A stretch of 64,000 nt of DNA from CAWBLP01 sp963789495 (GTDB lineage: Bacteria > Pseudomonadota > Alphaproteobacteria > Acetobacterales > Acetobacteraceae). Position 1 is the stretch's first letter. Each line of letters opens with the position of its first letter. Made by a program: the position numbers and the translations under genes. A model generated the notes under the pieces. The model was not told the origin of the DNA. It ran no database searches and saw nothing but the letters and a program-made list of their open reading frames with translations. This document shows positions 1-8,627 of this stretch, piece by piece. The DNA is taken from the NCBI GenBank assembly GCA_963789495.1, contig CAWBLP010000006.1:177584-241583 (forward strand). Direction: 5' to 3'.

Positions 1-212
1 ATGCCGGTGCCGCCGGTGACTTCGAGTTCACCGAACGCCTGGCTGAATTCGAGTTGCTGGTCGTCGGTGATGCGCTGGTCGCGGAACACCAGCACAGCGT
101 GCTGGTCGATGGCTGTCTCGATCTGCCGCGCCTGTTCGGCACTGATCGGGTGGGACAGATCGAGATCGGTCACCTCGGCAGCGAATACCGGATGCAGCGG
201 TTGGACGTTCAC
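1..212 (-). CDS. TauD/TfdA-family dioxygenase, N-terminal fragment
   Basis: A GTG at 210-212 (minus strand) preceded by AGGAGG four bases upstream opens a frame of 70 codons that leaves the window at its left edge. The visible part reads VNVQPLHPVFAAEV, then a short acidic stretch, then AVLVFRDQRITDDQQ and FGELE. This is the characteristic start of Fe(II)/2-oxoglutarate-dependent dioxygenases of the TauD/TfdA family, which hydroxylate small substrates such as taurine, alkyl sulfates or phenoxyacetates. The metal-binding HxD...H motif would lie outside the window, so activity and substrate cannot be judged. It is truncated only by the window, and there is no sign of decay in what is visible. 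Confidence 0.8.
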   Translation of the reverse strand, partial: MNVQPLHPVFAAEVTDLDLSHPISAEQARQIETAIDQHAVLVFRDQRITDDQQLEFSQAFGELEVTGGTG

Positions 213-595
213 GATGCCTCCTGGGTCGGGGATGATGGCTGGTTGCGTCCGGCGGGCGCGGTCCTCCGTGCCGGAACTTAAGCCGATTGCGATCGACACG
301 TCCAAACCGGCATCCGCCGGCAGGCTCGCGATCCGATATCATCGGATCGGTCGCGGCACGGTGGATATCCCGTCCTGATCGGCGCAGGTCGGCCATCCGC
401 GGGGTTTGACCCGGCCATCTGCCCCGAAACAGCACGCAGCGCGCGTTTCGAGACCAGATCGTTCCGGCGTAAGTGGCCGAGCCAGGCCCCAACAAGTCGC
501 ATGACGGGCGTGCCGGCCGGCTGATTGCACGCGCATAGGGCCTCCGCCCGCACGCGACGCCACACTCTGTCGCTGACTTCGGAACACGACCGGAA
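213..595. other. Intergenic region, no gene supported
   Basis: This stretch separates the dioxygenase start from the end of the glycosyltransferase gene. Short open frames exist on the minus strand (for example 278-565), but their translations are Arg/Cys-rich with no recognisable motif and no good ribosome binding site. I see no tRNA, no convincing terminator and no repeat here. Confidence 0.5.
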
Positions 596-2101
596 TCACT
601 GCCGGGGCAATCGCACGGCCGGCACGTCGGCGGGCAGAGCGTCCACCCGATAGACCTGAAACACCTCGAATGGCGCTGCCGCGGCCCCGCGTTCCGCCAC
701 ACCGACCAGCCGCGCGCCGGGCCAGATCGCGGCATCGGGTGGGGCGTCCCGCGCCGGCCAGAGCAGCAGCGCGCTGCCTGGTTCGGCCTCGGCCCGCGGC
801 AGCTCAAACAGCGCCCATCGCGGCGCCACGCCGACCACCGGCAGATCGCGGGGCAGGATGAAAGCCAGCTCGCTCGCGACAGCATATTGGGTGGATACCA
901 CCTCGCGCGCGCCCTCCCGCGCGGCCAGTTCGGCGAGCTGTGCCGCAAGTCCTCGCCAGCCCACCAGTTGCCGTCCCACCAGGTCGAGCCGGGCCGGCAA
1001 CGGCACCAGACTGACCGCGGCCTGCGCGTAGGCCAGCAGCGTGATGACCAGCCCGAGCGCCAGCGCCGGGCGGAACAGCCGCCGCAACCAAACCCCGTCC
1101 AGTCCGGCCGCGGCTATGGCGGCGGCCGGATAGAGAATGCACGGCCAGTTTCCCTGCACCCGGTCGCCCAAGGCGTGCTGCAGGAACACCAGCACGCCGG
1201 GAAGGATCAGCGCGGCCAGCAGGCTCCACACCGCGTCCCGGCTGCGCCAGGCCTGCCGCACCGCCAGCACGCCGCCCGCCACGCACAGCACGAACACAAG
1301 AGGCGTGGCGAGGCCGAACTGGCCGCCCACCAGCTCCCCCAGGAAACGCACGGCCCGGTCCGGCTGCCAATCCTGAACGCGGCCGCCCTGCCGGACGAAG
1401 CTCGCCCAGTCATGGCTGGCGTTCCACCGCACCACCGGCAAAAACACGACGCCGGCGGTCAGCGCCCCAAGCCATGGCGTCGGGCGAGCCAGCCAGCGCC
1501 GCATCGCCGGCGTCCAGAGCAGCCACAGCCCTACCCCGGCGATCAGAAGGGCGGCGGTGTATTTGCTTGCCATCGCCAGCCCGGCGAACAGGCCGGCGAG
1601 CAGCCACCATTGCGCTGTCCCGCCGGTGACGATCCGGGCGAGTGCCCAGAGACAGGCCGTCCAGAAGAACAGCAGCGGCGTGTCGGGGGTCATGATGACC
1701 GCGCCCACTCCGAACAACAGCGTCGCGTTCAGCAGCGCCGCCGCGACAAACCCGGCGTTGCGGCCGGGCAGCAGCCGATCCGCGGCATCCGCCAGCAGCA
1801 GCGAGCCGAACGCGGCGGAGAGCGGGGCCAGCAGCCGCACGCCCAACGGGATCGGGCCGAACACCGCGGTGCCCAGCCAGATCCACAGCGCCACCATCGG
1901 CGGATGATCCAGGTAACCTGGCGCCAGGGCACGCGACCAGACCCAGTAATACGCCTCATCCGGCGCGAGCGGCGTCACGCCGGCGACGACGAGGCGCATG
2001 GCGGTCAATACCAGCAGCAGTCCCGGAAGAGCGGTGTTGCGCCAGTGGAGCGTGGTCTCAGGAGGCTCGGCCGGTGGAATGGGTGCGTGCTCCGCCGTCA
2101 T
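596..2101 (-). CDS. ArnT/PMT-like membrane glycosyltransferase (GT39/GT83 type)
   Basis: A 501-residue polytopic inner-membrane protein. After one N-terminal hydrophobic helix it carries PDEAYYW (Asp48-Glu49) in the first periplasmic loop, followed by YLDHPPM. These are the signature and catalytic acidic residues of the PMT/ArnT glycosyltransferase superfamily, which transfers sugars from polyprenyl-phosphate donors to lipids or proteins at the periplasmic face. About ten further hydrophobic segments follow, then a C-terminal soluble domain from roughly residue 370. The length fits ArnT-like proteins (450-560). The acceptor cannot be told from sequence. It stands alone: the dioxygenase lies 384 bases downstream and the M28-like gene ends 216 bases upstream behind its own terminator. 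Family confidence is high, substrate unknown. Confidence 0.85.
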   Translation of the reverse strand: MTAEHAPIPPAEPPETTLHWRNTALPGLLLVLTAMRLVVAGVTPLAPDEAYYWVWSRALAPGYLDHPPMVALWIWLGTAVFGPIPLGVRLLAPLSAAFGSLLLADAADRLLPGRNAGFVAAALLNATLLFGVGAVIMTPDTPLLFFWTACLWALARIVTGGTAQWWLLAGLFAGLAMASKYTAALLIAGVGLWLLWTPAMRRWLARPTPWLGALTAGVVFLPVVRWNASHDWASFVRQGGRVQDWQPDRAVRFLGELVGGQFGLATPLVFVLCVAGGVLAVRQAWRSRDAVWSLLAALILPGVLVFLQHALGDRVQGNWPCILYPAAAIAAAGLDGVWLRRLFRPALALGLVITLLAYAQAAVSLVPLPARLDLVGRQLVGWRGLAAQLAELAAREGAREVVSTQYAVASELAFILPRDLPVVGVAPRWALFELPRAEAEPGSALLLWPARDAPPDAAIWPGARLVGVAERGAAAAPFEVFQVYRVDALPADVPAVRLPRQ

Positions 2102-2183
2102 CGCGTGGCGACCTGGTTGGTCATCCCGGTGCCGCGACGCAGTCCGACGGGGCGACGAGGTCGTTCACCGGGCCGGTGGCATG

Positions 2184-2220
2184 AAAAAGGGGCGCGTCCT
2201 CCATTCGCAGGACGCGCCCC
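2184..2220 (-). terminator. Rho-independent terminator of the M28-like gene
   Basis: A perfect 12-bp stem (2189-2200 with 2209-2220, GGGGCGCGTCCT) with an 8-base loop, followed on the minus strand by TTTTT at 2184-2188. It lies about 100 bases downstream of the peptidase stop, oriented to end its transcript. Confidence 0.85.
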
Positions 2221-2317
2221 CAAGTTCGGAGAGGAACTGACTGCGCGCCAGTTCGGCCAGGAGATTTACATGCCGCAAATAATTTATCAAATGCAAAATG
2301 AGCCCGGCGCGGTCGGA

Positions 2318-3487
2318 TCATCGCGCCAGCGATTGCACCAGGCGCGCGCCGGACGCGGCGATCCGGGCCACCGCCGTCAGGTCCACCGCATGCGGCCAGC
2401 GGTCCTGCGGCATATGGAACAGAGGATTGCTGCCGACCAGCGTGACATACCGCCCGCCGGCGCGATGGATGTCGCGCGTCTCGCCACTCGGCACCAGCGT
2501 CTTCGGCGCAATCCTCTCGGCCGGCTGCCCCATCTCGCGGAGCACCGCCTCGCCCGAGGCTCGCAGCATGTCGTCAGCCGAGAGCAGCGACAGGCTGCCG
2601 CCAGTCGCGCCGAGATTGGCGCCGTAATGCACCCACACCGCCCCCTGCCGGGACGGCGGCCCGTCCCAGCCGGCGCGACCCGCCAGGAACGCGTCCAGCC
2701 CGAGATGGCCCAGTTCGTGGCCACTATTGGCGGTCAGCACCACCGGACAATCCGGCGGCGCGGCCAGCAAAGCGCGCAACGATTCCAGCCAGCACACCAA
2801 GCCGCCGCCACGCTCCGAGGTGGACTGAAACCAGGAACTGCGCGGCGTCATCACCACCAAGGTCGGCAGGTGCGCATCGCGCCCGGGCAACGTGACCACC
2901 ACGTTCTGAGCCTGGGCCGGTAGGCGCCGGCTATGGGCAACCAGCCGCACCGGCGCATGCCGCGCGACGGCAGCCCGCAACGCATCGGCGGAATCACTGG
3001 CGAGCTGGATGGCCGGCACACCGTAGGGAGCGTTGAACTGCTCCGCATTCAGCAATGCCAGGCCGGGTTTCGGACCCTCGGTGACGATGACCAGGCCGCG
3101 ATGCGCTGATTCGCGGCGCAAACGGCGGTAGTCGCCGGCATAGACCGATTGCGGCGACAGGACAGAAACCCCGATCGCCGCGTCACTGCCGGCCTCCCCG
3201 AGCCGTCCGGCCAGGCCGTCGGGGTCGGTGGACGGGGCGTCGAACACCGGAACCCCCTCGATCCGGGTGCCGTCCAGTTCCAGCCAGGCGGAAACCGGAT
3301 CGACCCGATCCAGCGCGAAGCTTTCCGCCCGCACCTCCGCGCCCAGTGCCGCGGCCTCCCGCATCAGCCAGTCCGCGCCAGCCGCGTCGCCTTCCGTGCC
3401 GGTGCGATGCGGACCTTGCGAGTCCCAGGCCTGCAGCCAGGCGGCGGCACGCGCACGGGCCTCGGTCAATGACCAGGGTTCGGGCAT
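2318..3487 (-). CDS. M28-like zinc peptidase homologue
   Basis: A 389-residue protein with the layout of M28 family aminopeptidase-like proteins: an N-terminal PA-like insert, then a catalytic-type domain with the metal-site motif NSGHELGHLGLDAFL near residue 260. The upstream segment where the first zinc ligands (HxD) of active M28 enzymes usually sit reads VVMTPRSSWFQS, so those ligands are absent or moved. Peptidase activity is therefore uncertain. The start ATG at 3487 has a strong ribosome site (GGAGGGAG about nine bases upstream). No signal peptide is evident. It follows the ThDP enzyme gene by 23 bases on the same strand and probably ends that operon, since a clear terminator lies downstream. 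Confidence 0.75.
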   Translation of the reverse strand: MPEPWSLTEARARAAAWLQAWDSQGPHRTGTEGDAAGADWLMREAAALGAEVRAESFALDRVDPVSAWLELDGTRIEGVPVFDAPSTDPDGLAGRLGEAGSDAAIGVSVLSPQSVYAGDYRRLRRESAHRGLVIVTEGPKPGLALLNAEQFNAPYGVPAIQLASDSADALRAAVARHAPVRLVAHSRRLPAQAQNVVVTLPGRDAHLPTLVVMTPRSSWFQSTSERGGGLVCWLESLRALLAAPPDCPVVLTANSGHELGHLGLDAFLAGRAGWDGPPSRQGAVWVHYGANLGATGGSLSLLSADDMLRASGEAVLREMGQPAERIAPKTLVPSGETRDIHRAGGRYVTLVGSNPLFHMPQDRWPHAVDLTAVARIAASGARLVQSLAR

Positions 3488-3510
3488 CGCTGTTGTCTCC
3501 CTCCGCCGTT

Positions 3511-5154
3511 TCAGCTTGCGCGGCGCACCAGCGGGGCCGGAATGCTCTCGATCATGACGTTGATGCAGGCCGGCTTGCCGCTGGCCAGCGCGCGTTCCAC
3601 CGCGCCCGCCATCTGGTCGACATGCTCGACCAGCTCGCCATGCCCGCCCATCGCCGCCACCACCCGGTCGTAGCGTGTCGGCAACAATTCACAGCCATGC
3701 GTGCGGTTCTTGCCGTAGTCGCGCACCTGCAGGTTGTACTCGGCATTCCAGCGCGAGTCGGTGCCAACGATCGCGATGATCGGCAACTCCCGGCGCACCG
3801 CCGTTTCGAACTCCGCCATGTGGAAGCCGAACGTGCCGTCGCCCAGCACCGCGAACACCGGCGCCTTCGACTCCACGACGCGCGCGGCATTCGCCATCGG
3901 CAGCGAGCTGCCGATCGAGCCCGCCACACCGTTGATCATGCGGCGATCGTTGTGCAGGAGGCTTTGGCCCCACTGCGCGAACTCACCGCCGTCGCAGATC
4001 AGCACGGTGTCGGGATCGGCTTCGACATAGGGCTTCAGCGCGCGAAACACCTCCACCGCATGCAGCCGGTCCGGCGTGGCGGACCGCAGCGTCGCCCAGG
4101 CAGCCGGCCGATCGGCGAAACACGACTGCGCCTCGCGCAGCCAGGTCACGCGGGCATCGCTGCCGGGGCCTGCGTGCTGGATCAGTGTCTCGGCGGCCGG
4201 ACGCGTATCGGCGATGCAGGCGAAGGCGATCTGCTCACCTTTGGCACGCACGGCGCGTTCCAGCAGCGGTCCTTCGGGATCGATCACGATGAAGCGGCAC
4301 TGCGGATCGACCGCCGGCGCGGCACCGAACTTCAAGGTGAAATCCAGCGCCTTGCCGAGCAGGACGATGAGGTCGGCGCGCTGCACCAGATCGGTGAAGG
4401 CGCCCAGTGTCGCGTCGTTGAAGCCGCGCGGGCTTTCCATGATGCAGGTCGGCACCTGCAGCGCGGATTCGATCCGCGCCAGCAGAGCACGCCCGCTGCG
4501 ATTGGCCAGTTGCGGGCCAGCGATCAGCAGCGGCCGCTGCGCTGCGCCGAGGATGGTGACGATCGCGTCGGCCGATTGCGCGCTCAGCGTCACGGAGGGT
4601 GCGGTGAAGTCGGCCGCGTCGGGCCAGGCGATGGCATCCTCGGCCAGCCGCGCATCCAGCAGGTCGGACGGCAGGCTGAGATGCACCGGCCCGGGGCGTC
4701 CGGCTTTCGCGATGCGCAGCGCCTTGGCGACGTCGGCACCGATTGTGTGAAGACTGGTCGCGGTCCAGGAGGCTTTGCTGACCGGCGCGGCCATCTCCGC
4801 CTGGCGTAGTTCCTGGAATCCGCCACGGCCGAGCTGATCGGTTTCGGTGTGGCCGGACAGCAGAACCATGGGCGATTCCTGGCCCAGCGCGGTGAACAGC
4901 GCGGAGACGGCGTTGGCGTGGCCGGGACCGCCGGTGACCATGGCAATGCCGGGTTCACCGGTCAGCCGACCATAGGCGTCCGCCATGTGCACGGCGGCAG
5001 CTTCGTGCCGCGTGTGGATCAGATCGAGCCTGGTTTCCAGCGCGGCATCGAACAGCGACATGATGTGGTTGCCGGACAGCGTGAAGATCGATCGATAGCC
5101 GGCGCGTTCCAACGTGCGCATGACGATGTCGGCGCCGCGGAGGGATTGGCTCAT
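3511..5154 (-). CDS. Thiamine-diphosphate-dependent enzyme (acetolactate synthase-like)
   Basis: 547 residues in the three-domain arrangement of the pyruvate oxidase/acetolactate synthase superfamily. The N-terminal PYR domain contains RHEAAAVHMADAYGR, whose Glu51 is the conserved residue that activates the cofactor. A central Rossmann-type domain follows. The C-terminal PP domain has the ThDP/Mg motif beginning GDGTFGF near residue 425. The Asn-Asn normally ending that motif reads GTDSRWN here, as in several decarboxylase-type relatives. Typical reactions are decarboxylation or carboligation of 2-oxo acids, so the actual substrate is not deducible. It lies in the minus-strand cluster between the PRISE reductase (22-base gap) and the M28-like gene, which suggests a catabolic role with the Liv transporter upstream. 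Confidence 0.85.
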   Translation of the reverse strand: MSQSLRGADIVMRTLERAGYRSIFTLSGNHIMSLFDAALETRLDLIHTRHEAAAVHMADAYGRLTGEPGIAMVTGGPGHANAVSALFTALGQESPMVLLSGHTETDQLGRGGFQELRQAEMAAPVSKASWTATSLHTIGADVAKALRIAKAGRPGPVHLSLPSDLLDARLAEDAIAWPDAADFTAPSVTLSAQSADAIVTILGAAQRPLLIAGPQLANRSGRALLARIESALQVPTCIMESPRGFNDATLGAFTDLVQRADLIVLLGKALDFTLKFGAAPAVDPQCRFIVIDPEGPLLERAVRAKGEQIAFACIADTRPAAETLIQHAGPGSDARVTWLREAQSCFADRPAAWATLRSATPDRLHAVEVFRALKPYVEADPDTVLICDGGEFAQWGQSLLHNDRRMINGVAGSIGSSLPMANAARVVESKAPVFAVLGDGTFGFHMAEFETAVRRELPIIAIVGTDSRWNAEYNLQVRDYGKNRTHGCELLPTRYDRVVAAMGGHGELVEHVDQMAGAVERALASGKPACINVMIESIPAPLVRRAS

Positions 5155-5176
5155 GGCAGGGATTTCCGTTGCAAAA

Positions 5177-6229
5177 TCAAGGGAGGATGTTCAGTCCGCG
5201 ATAGGCGTTCAGATGGTCGATGAACAGCGCCTCGGAGTCGACATGCTCGGTGAAGCCCGCCGCGCGTGCACGATTCATCGAGGACACCACATCCCAGTCG
5301 ATGTTCCACACGAAATCACCGTAGGGCCACAGCGCGACATCGGTGATATCGGGAAAGCGCAGTCCGTGGCGGGTCGCAATACGTTGCCACACCGGCTGCT
5401 TGTCCGCCATCCAGCGTTCCAGGTGCAACGGTCGCACGATGCCGCAGCGCAGCTCGAATAACTCGGCCAGACGCGGCCACAGACGCGACCAGCGGAACAC
5501 GTCGCCATTGGTGATGTTGAACGCCTGGTCGGCGGCACGCGGCTCCGTCATCGCCCAGCGGATGAAACGCGCCAGCAGCGCGGTGTCGGTGAGTTCGGTC
5601 AGCGCGGTGTAGGCGCCGGGCTTGCCGGGAAAGTCGAACGCAGCGCCCAATTCCTTGCAGATCGCCGCGTAGGCGCCGACCACGGTGATGAGATTGCGCG
5701 ACCGGCCGGGCGCGACATCCACCAGATATTGCGGGCGGCTCGCGGACCAGGTCCAGGCCTTGCCATGGCGGCGCTCTGTCAACAGATCCTGCTGGTCGTA
5801 ATAGAAATTCGGCGGCAGATGGCGCGGGTCGTCTTCCCGTGTCGGCGTCAGCATCGCACCGAGATGCAGCCCGTACCACTTGCCACCTTCCAGAAGATGC
5901 ACGTGGCGCAGGGCGGGCGTGTCGGCGGCGTCCAGCAGGTTGCGCAGCATTGCGACATTGGCCGGCACGTCTTCGACGCCGCCCTCGCCGAATGGCGCGC
6001 GTGCGGAATACACCAGATGGGTGACCGCGCCGGCCGCTTCCACCGCCGCGCGGCAGGAGGCGGGATCGGTGAAATCGGTCGCGATGTAGCGTGTGTTGGC
6101 TGGCGATGAGCGTGGCGGATTGCGGCACAGCCCGACCACCTGCCATCCCGGCGTGGATGCCAGCAGTTCGGTCAGCCGTGACGCCGCAGCCCCGGTGGCG
6201 CCGGCGATGAGAGCGAGAGTGTCAGCCAC
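5177..6229 (-). CDS. PRISE-type short-chain reductase (progesterone 5-beta-reductase/iridoid synthase-like)
   Basis: 350 residues, extended SDR fold. The start is GTG at 6229 behind AGGGA. The dinucleotide motif GATGAAASRL lies near the N terminus. The catalytic residues of the PRISE group are visible as GGKWYGLH (Lys) and NFYYDQQDLL (Tyr) in place of the usual SDR YxxxK. The C-terminal half has the family signature VGAYAAICKELG and FNITNGD. Characterised PRISE enzymes reduce activated C=C bonds of enones using NADPH; the bacterial substrate is unknown. It sits between the racemase-like gene (90 bases upstream) and the ThDP enzyme, within the Liv-linked cluster. Confidence in the family is high. 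Confidence 0.85.
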   Translation of the reverse strand: MADTLALIAGATGAAASRLTELLASTPGWQVVGLCRNPPRSSPANTRYIATDFTDPASCRAAVEAAGAVTHLVYSARAPFGEGGVEDVPANVAMLRNLLDAADTPALRHVHLLEGGKWYGLHLGAMLTPTREDDPRHLPPNFYYDQQDLLTERRHGKAWTWSASRPQYLVDVAPGRSRNLITVVGAYAAICKELGAAFDFPGKPGAYTALTELTDTALLARFIRWAMTEPRAADQAFNITNGDVFRWSRLWPRLAELFELRCGIVRPLHLERWMADKQPVWQRIATRHGLRFPDITDVALWPYGDFVWNIDWDVVSSMNRARAAGFTEHVDSEALFIDHLNAYRGLNILP

Positions 6230-6319
6230 GGCGAGTCCCTGGTTGCGACGTGTTGCCGGCGAGCTTAGCGCATTCCGTGAGTCATGCAGCGTGGCGCTGT
6301 CATCGTGCGCAAGCGGGTC

Positions 6320-7132
6320 TCAGAACTTCAACCGATCGACCCCGTAGAACGCTGCCACCTGATCGACCCGCTCCGAGCTCGGTACGGAATTGAACCACCC
6401 ATGCCGGCTGTGGCGAATCCCGGTGGTGCGATGCAAGTCCACCATCAGCTCCGCCATCTTCATCGTGCTGGTCAGGCCATCCACCACCGGCACGTCATCT
6501 ACGCGATTGATCCCATTCATCGCCAGCAACAAATTCAGCGGCACCTCACCCGGCACGATCACGTCCGCACCGGTCTCGCGGATCACCCGCCGCGCGGCCT
6601 CCTGGAACCGCTCGATCAGCGGACCCGGGGTCTGATACGCTGGCAGAACCTCCTTGAAGCTCAACCCGGACGCCACCACACCGGCACAGCGCGACTCCAG
6701 CCCGTAATTGCGAACCTGCTCCTGATACAGCGGGATCATCCGATCGATGAACAGCATGATCGCAAAACGCTGCCCGAACATTGTCGCCAGATGGCAGCAG
6801 GTCTCGCCCATGCCGATTACCGGGATGTCGACGATGGACCGTACCTCCCGCAGCATCGGATTCGGCAGCGTGCACATGGCAAACGCATCGAACCCGTCCC
6901 GCTGCGCCGCTCGACCCGCGGCCACCCACTGATTGCCATGAATCCAGAATGTGTAGCCATAGCCGATATCGTCACCCGGGTAGTTGCCGGGATAGGTGCC
7001 TTCCGCCTGGCCATGAAACACCACCTCGGTGTCCGGCCGCAGGGTCTTGCCGAGATGCGTGCGCATGGCGTCCGCATAACCCGGCAGGTCGGAGAGCACG
7101 GTGAAACTCTGGTGCCAGATGCGCATGCCCAT
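6320..7132 (-). CDS. Asp/Glu racemase superfamily protein
   Basis: 270 residues, related to hydantoin racemase, maleate isomerase and arylmalonate decarboxylase. The first catalytic cysteine is present (Cys87 in FAMCTLPNP). At the position of the second one the protein reads VIVPGEVPLN, with no cysteine. A one-cysteine enzyme is more compatible with decarboxylase- or isomerase-like chemistry than with two-base racemisation, but this is inference. ATG at 7132. The gene lies 49 bases downstream of livF and 90 bases upstream of the PRISE gene on the same strand, suggesting that it acts on the imported compound or on a breakdown product. Confidence 0.8.
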   Translation of the reverse strand: MGMRIWHQSFTVLSDLPGYADAMRTHLGKTLRPDTEVVFHGQAEGTYPGNYPGDDIGYGYTFWIHGNQWVAAGRAAQRDGFDAFAMCTLPNPMLREVRSIVDIPVIGMGETCCHLATMFGQRFAIMLFIDRMIPLYQEQVRNYGLESRCAGVVASGLSFKEVLPAYQTPGPLIERFQEAARRVIRETGADVIVPGEVPLNLLLAMNGINRVDDVPVVDGLTSTMKMAELMVDLHRTTGIRHSRHGWFNSVPSSERVDQVAAFYGVDRLKF

Positions 7133-7181
7133 GGTGCAGTGTCCTCGTCATGTCATGTCGTGAAAACGGCCGTCCGTCACC

Positions 7182-7865
7182 TCAGAACCAGGCCCACAAA
7201 TCTTCCTTCCGCTCCAGCTCGCGGCTGGGACCGTCGAACACGATGCGGCCGGATTTCAGCACGATCGCCCGCGTGGCAAGCTTCAGCGTCGCCGGAATGT
7301 TCTGCTCCACGATCACCACCGTGGTGCCGGACTCCCGGTTGATCCGCACCAGGCTGTCCAGCACGTCGCGCACGATCACCGGCGCCAGCCCGGTGGATGG
7401 CTCGTCCAGCAGCAGAATGCTGGGCCGCGTCATCAACGCCATGCCCAGCGCGAGAATCTGTTGCTGGCCTCCGCTCAGCGATCCTGCCGACTGCGCACCG
7501 CGCTGTTGCAAAATCGGGAACAGGCGAAACACATCCTCCACGCGACTGTCACCGTGGTTCAGTCCGGCAATGGCGAGGTTCTGCCGCACCGTCAGGTCAC
7601 GAAACACGTTGTGGCCCTGCGGCACGAAGCCGATGCCGCGCCGCACGTTGCGGAACACCGCACCGGGCAGGATCGCCTCGCCACGGTATGAAACCGCACC
7701 CGCCATTTCCGCCACGTCACCCACGGCACAGCGCATCAACGTGGTCTTGCCGGCACCGTTATGGCCGAACACGGCGATCGCTTCGCCATCCGCAACGCTG
7801 AAACCGATATCCCTCAATACCGGCACGCCGCCATAACCAGCCGAAACTCCGGAAAATGCCAGCAT
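7182..7865 (-). CDS. livF: Branched-chain amino acid-type ABC transporter ATPase LivF
   Basis: 227 residues. Walker A GHNGAGKT (residues 34-41), signature LSGGQQQ near 135 and Walker B ILLLDEPS near 155 are intact. The length and the C-terminal shape are those of LivF, the second cytoplasmic ATPase of HAAT-family importers, which take up branched-chain amino acids but also amides, urea and aromatic acids. The gene starts six bases after the livG stop, so the two ATPases are expected to be co-translated as a heterodimer. Confidence 0.92.
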   Translation of the reverse strand: MLAFSGVSAGYGGVPVLRDIGFSVADGEAIAVFGHNGAGKTTLMRCAVGDVAEMAGAVSYRGEAILPGAVFRNVRRGIGFVPQGHNVFRDLTVRQNLAIAGLNHGDSRVEDVFRLFPILQQRGAQSAGSLSGGQQQILALGMALMTRPSILLLDEPSTGLAPVIVRDVLDSLVRINRESGTTVVIVEQNIPATLKLATRAIVLKSGRIVFDGPSRELERKEDLWAWF

Positions 7866-7871
7866 CTGCCG

Positions 7872-8627
7872 TCAGGCTCCGAAATACAGTTCGGTCAGCG
7901 CCGCACTCGCCGTCAGCTCCGCCACCGTTCCGTCCTGCAGGATCTTGCCATTCGCCATGAACACCGCGCGGCTGCACAGATCCTTGATGAACGAAACGTT
8001 GTGCTCCACCACACAGACCGCGCGGGTGGCTGCCTCCTGCTGCACCACACGCTGCATCGTTTCATAGGCGGCACCCTCCACGCCGGCCATCGGCTCGTCC
8101 AGCAGCAACAGCGGGCCATCGTTCATCAGGGTGCGCGCCAGCCCGACCAGCTTCTGCTGGCCGTATGGCAGATCGATGACCAGGCTGTGCGCCGTCGCCG
8201 CCAACCCCATCCGGTCCAGGATCACCTCCGCCCGCGCCTGCGCCTGCGCTTCGGCGCGACGCATCCGCGCCCGCGCGAAGGTCACAAGCAGGATCGACTC
8301 ACCGGCGTAGTGCCGAGGTGCCACCAGCAGATTTTCCAATACCGTCATGCTGCGGAACAGCAGCATGTTCTGCCAGGTGCGCGCCACGCCCAGCCGTGCG
8401 CGGCGGAATAATGGAAACTGGTTGATGCGGGCACCATTCAGATAGATCGCGCCAGCATCCGGCCGCAGCACGCCGGAGATCAGATTGAACAGCGACGTCT
8501 TCCCGGCGCCGTTCGGTCCGATCAGGCCCAGGATCTCACCGCGATCGATCGTCAGGTTGACGTTGTCGGCGACCACGATGCCACCGAACCGCTTGTGCAA
8601 CCCCTCAACCCGCAGCACCGGAGTCAT
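7872..8627 (-). CDS. livG: Branched-chain amino acid-type ABC transporter ATPase LivG
   Basis: 251 residues. Walker A is GPNGAGKT (37-44), the signature is the LivG form LPYGQQK and Walker B is LLLLDEPM. The C-terminal extension of the LivG/LptB group is present. Its ATG overlaps the stop of livM by four bases (ATGA), indicating translational coupling. It partners LivF beneath the LivH/LivM permease. Confidence 0.92.
   Translation of the reverse strand: MTPVLRVEGLHKRFGGIVVADNVNLTIDRGEILGLIGPNGAGKTSLFNLISGVLRPDAGAIYLNGARINQFPLFRRARLGVARTWQNMLLFRSMTVLENLLVAPRHYAGESILLVTFARARMRRAEAQAQARAEVILDRMGLAATAHSLVIDLPYGQQKLVGLARTLMNDGPLLLLDEPMAGVEGAAYETMQRVVQQEAATRAVCVVEHNVSFIKDLCSRAVFMANGKILQDGTVAELTASAALTELYFGA

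Noticed and set aside
278..565. 95-codon minus-strand frame between the dioxygenase and glycosyltransferase genes
   Set aside because: No ribosome site, no motif and Cys/Arg-rich composition.
887..2923. Plus-strand open frame of 678 codons
   Set aside because: It runs antisense through the ArnT-like gene, its terminator and part of the peptidase gene; the translation is Arg/Gln/His-rich without domains, an effect of high GC at codon third positions.
3346..4809. Plus-strand open frame of 487 codons
   Set aside because: Antisense to the ThDP enzyme, which has complete motifs; low-complexity composition.
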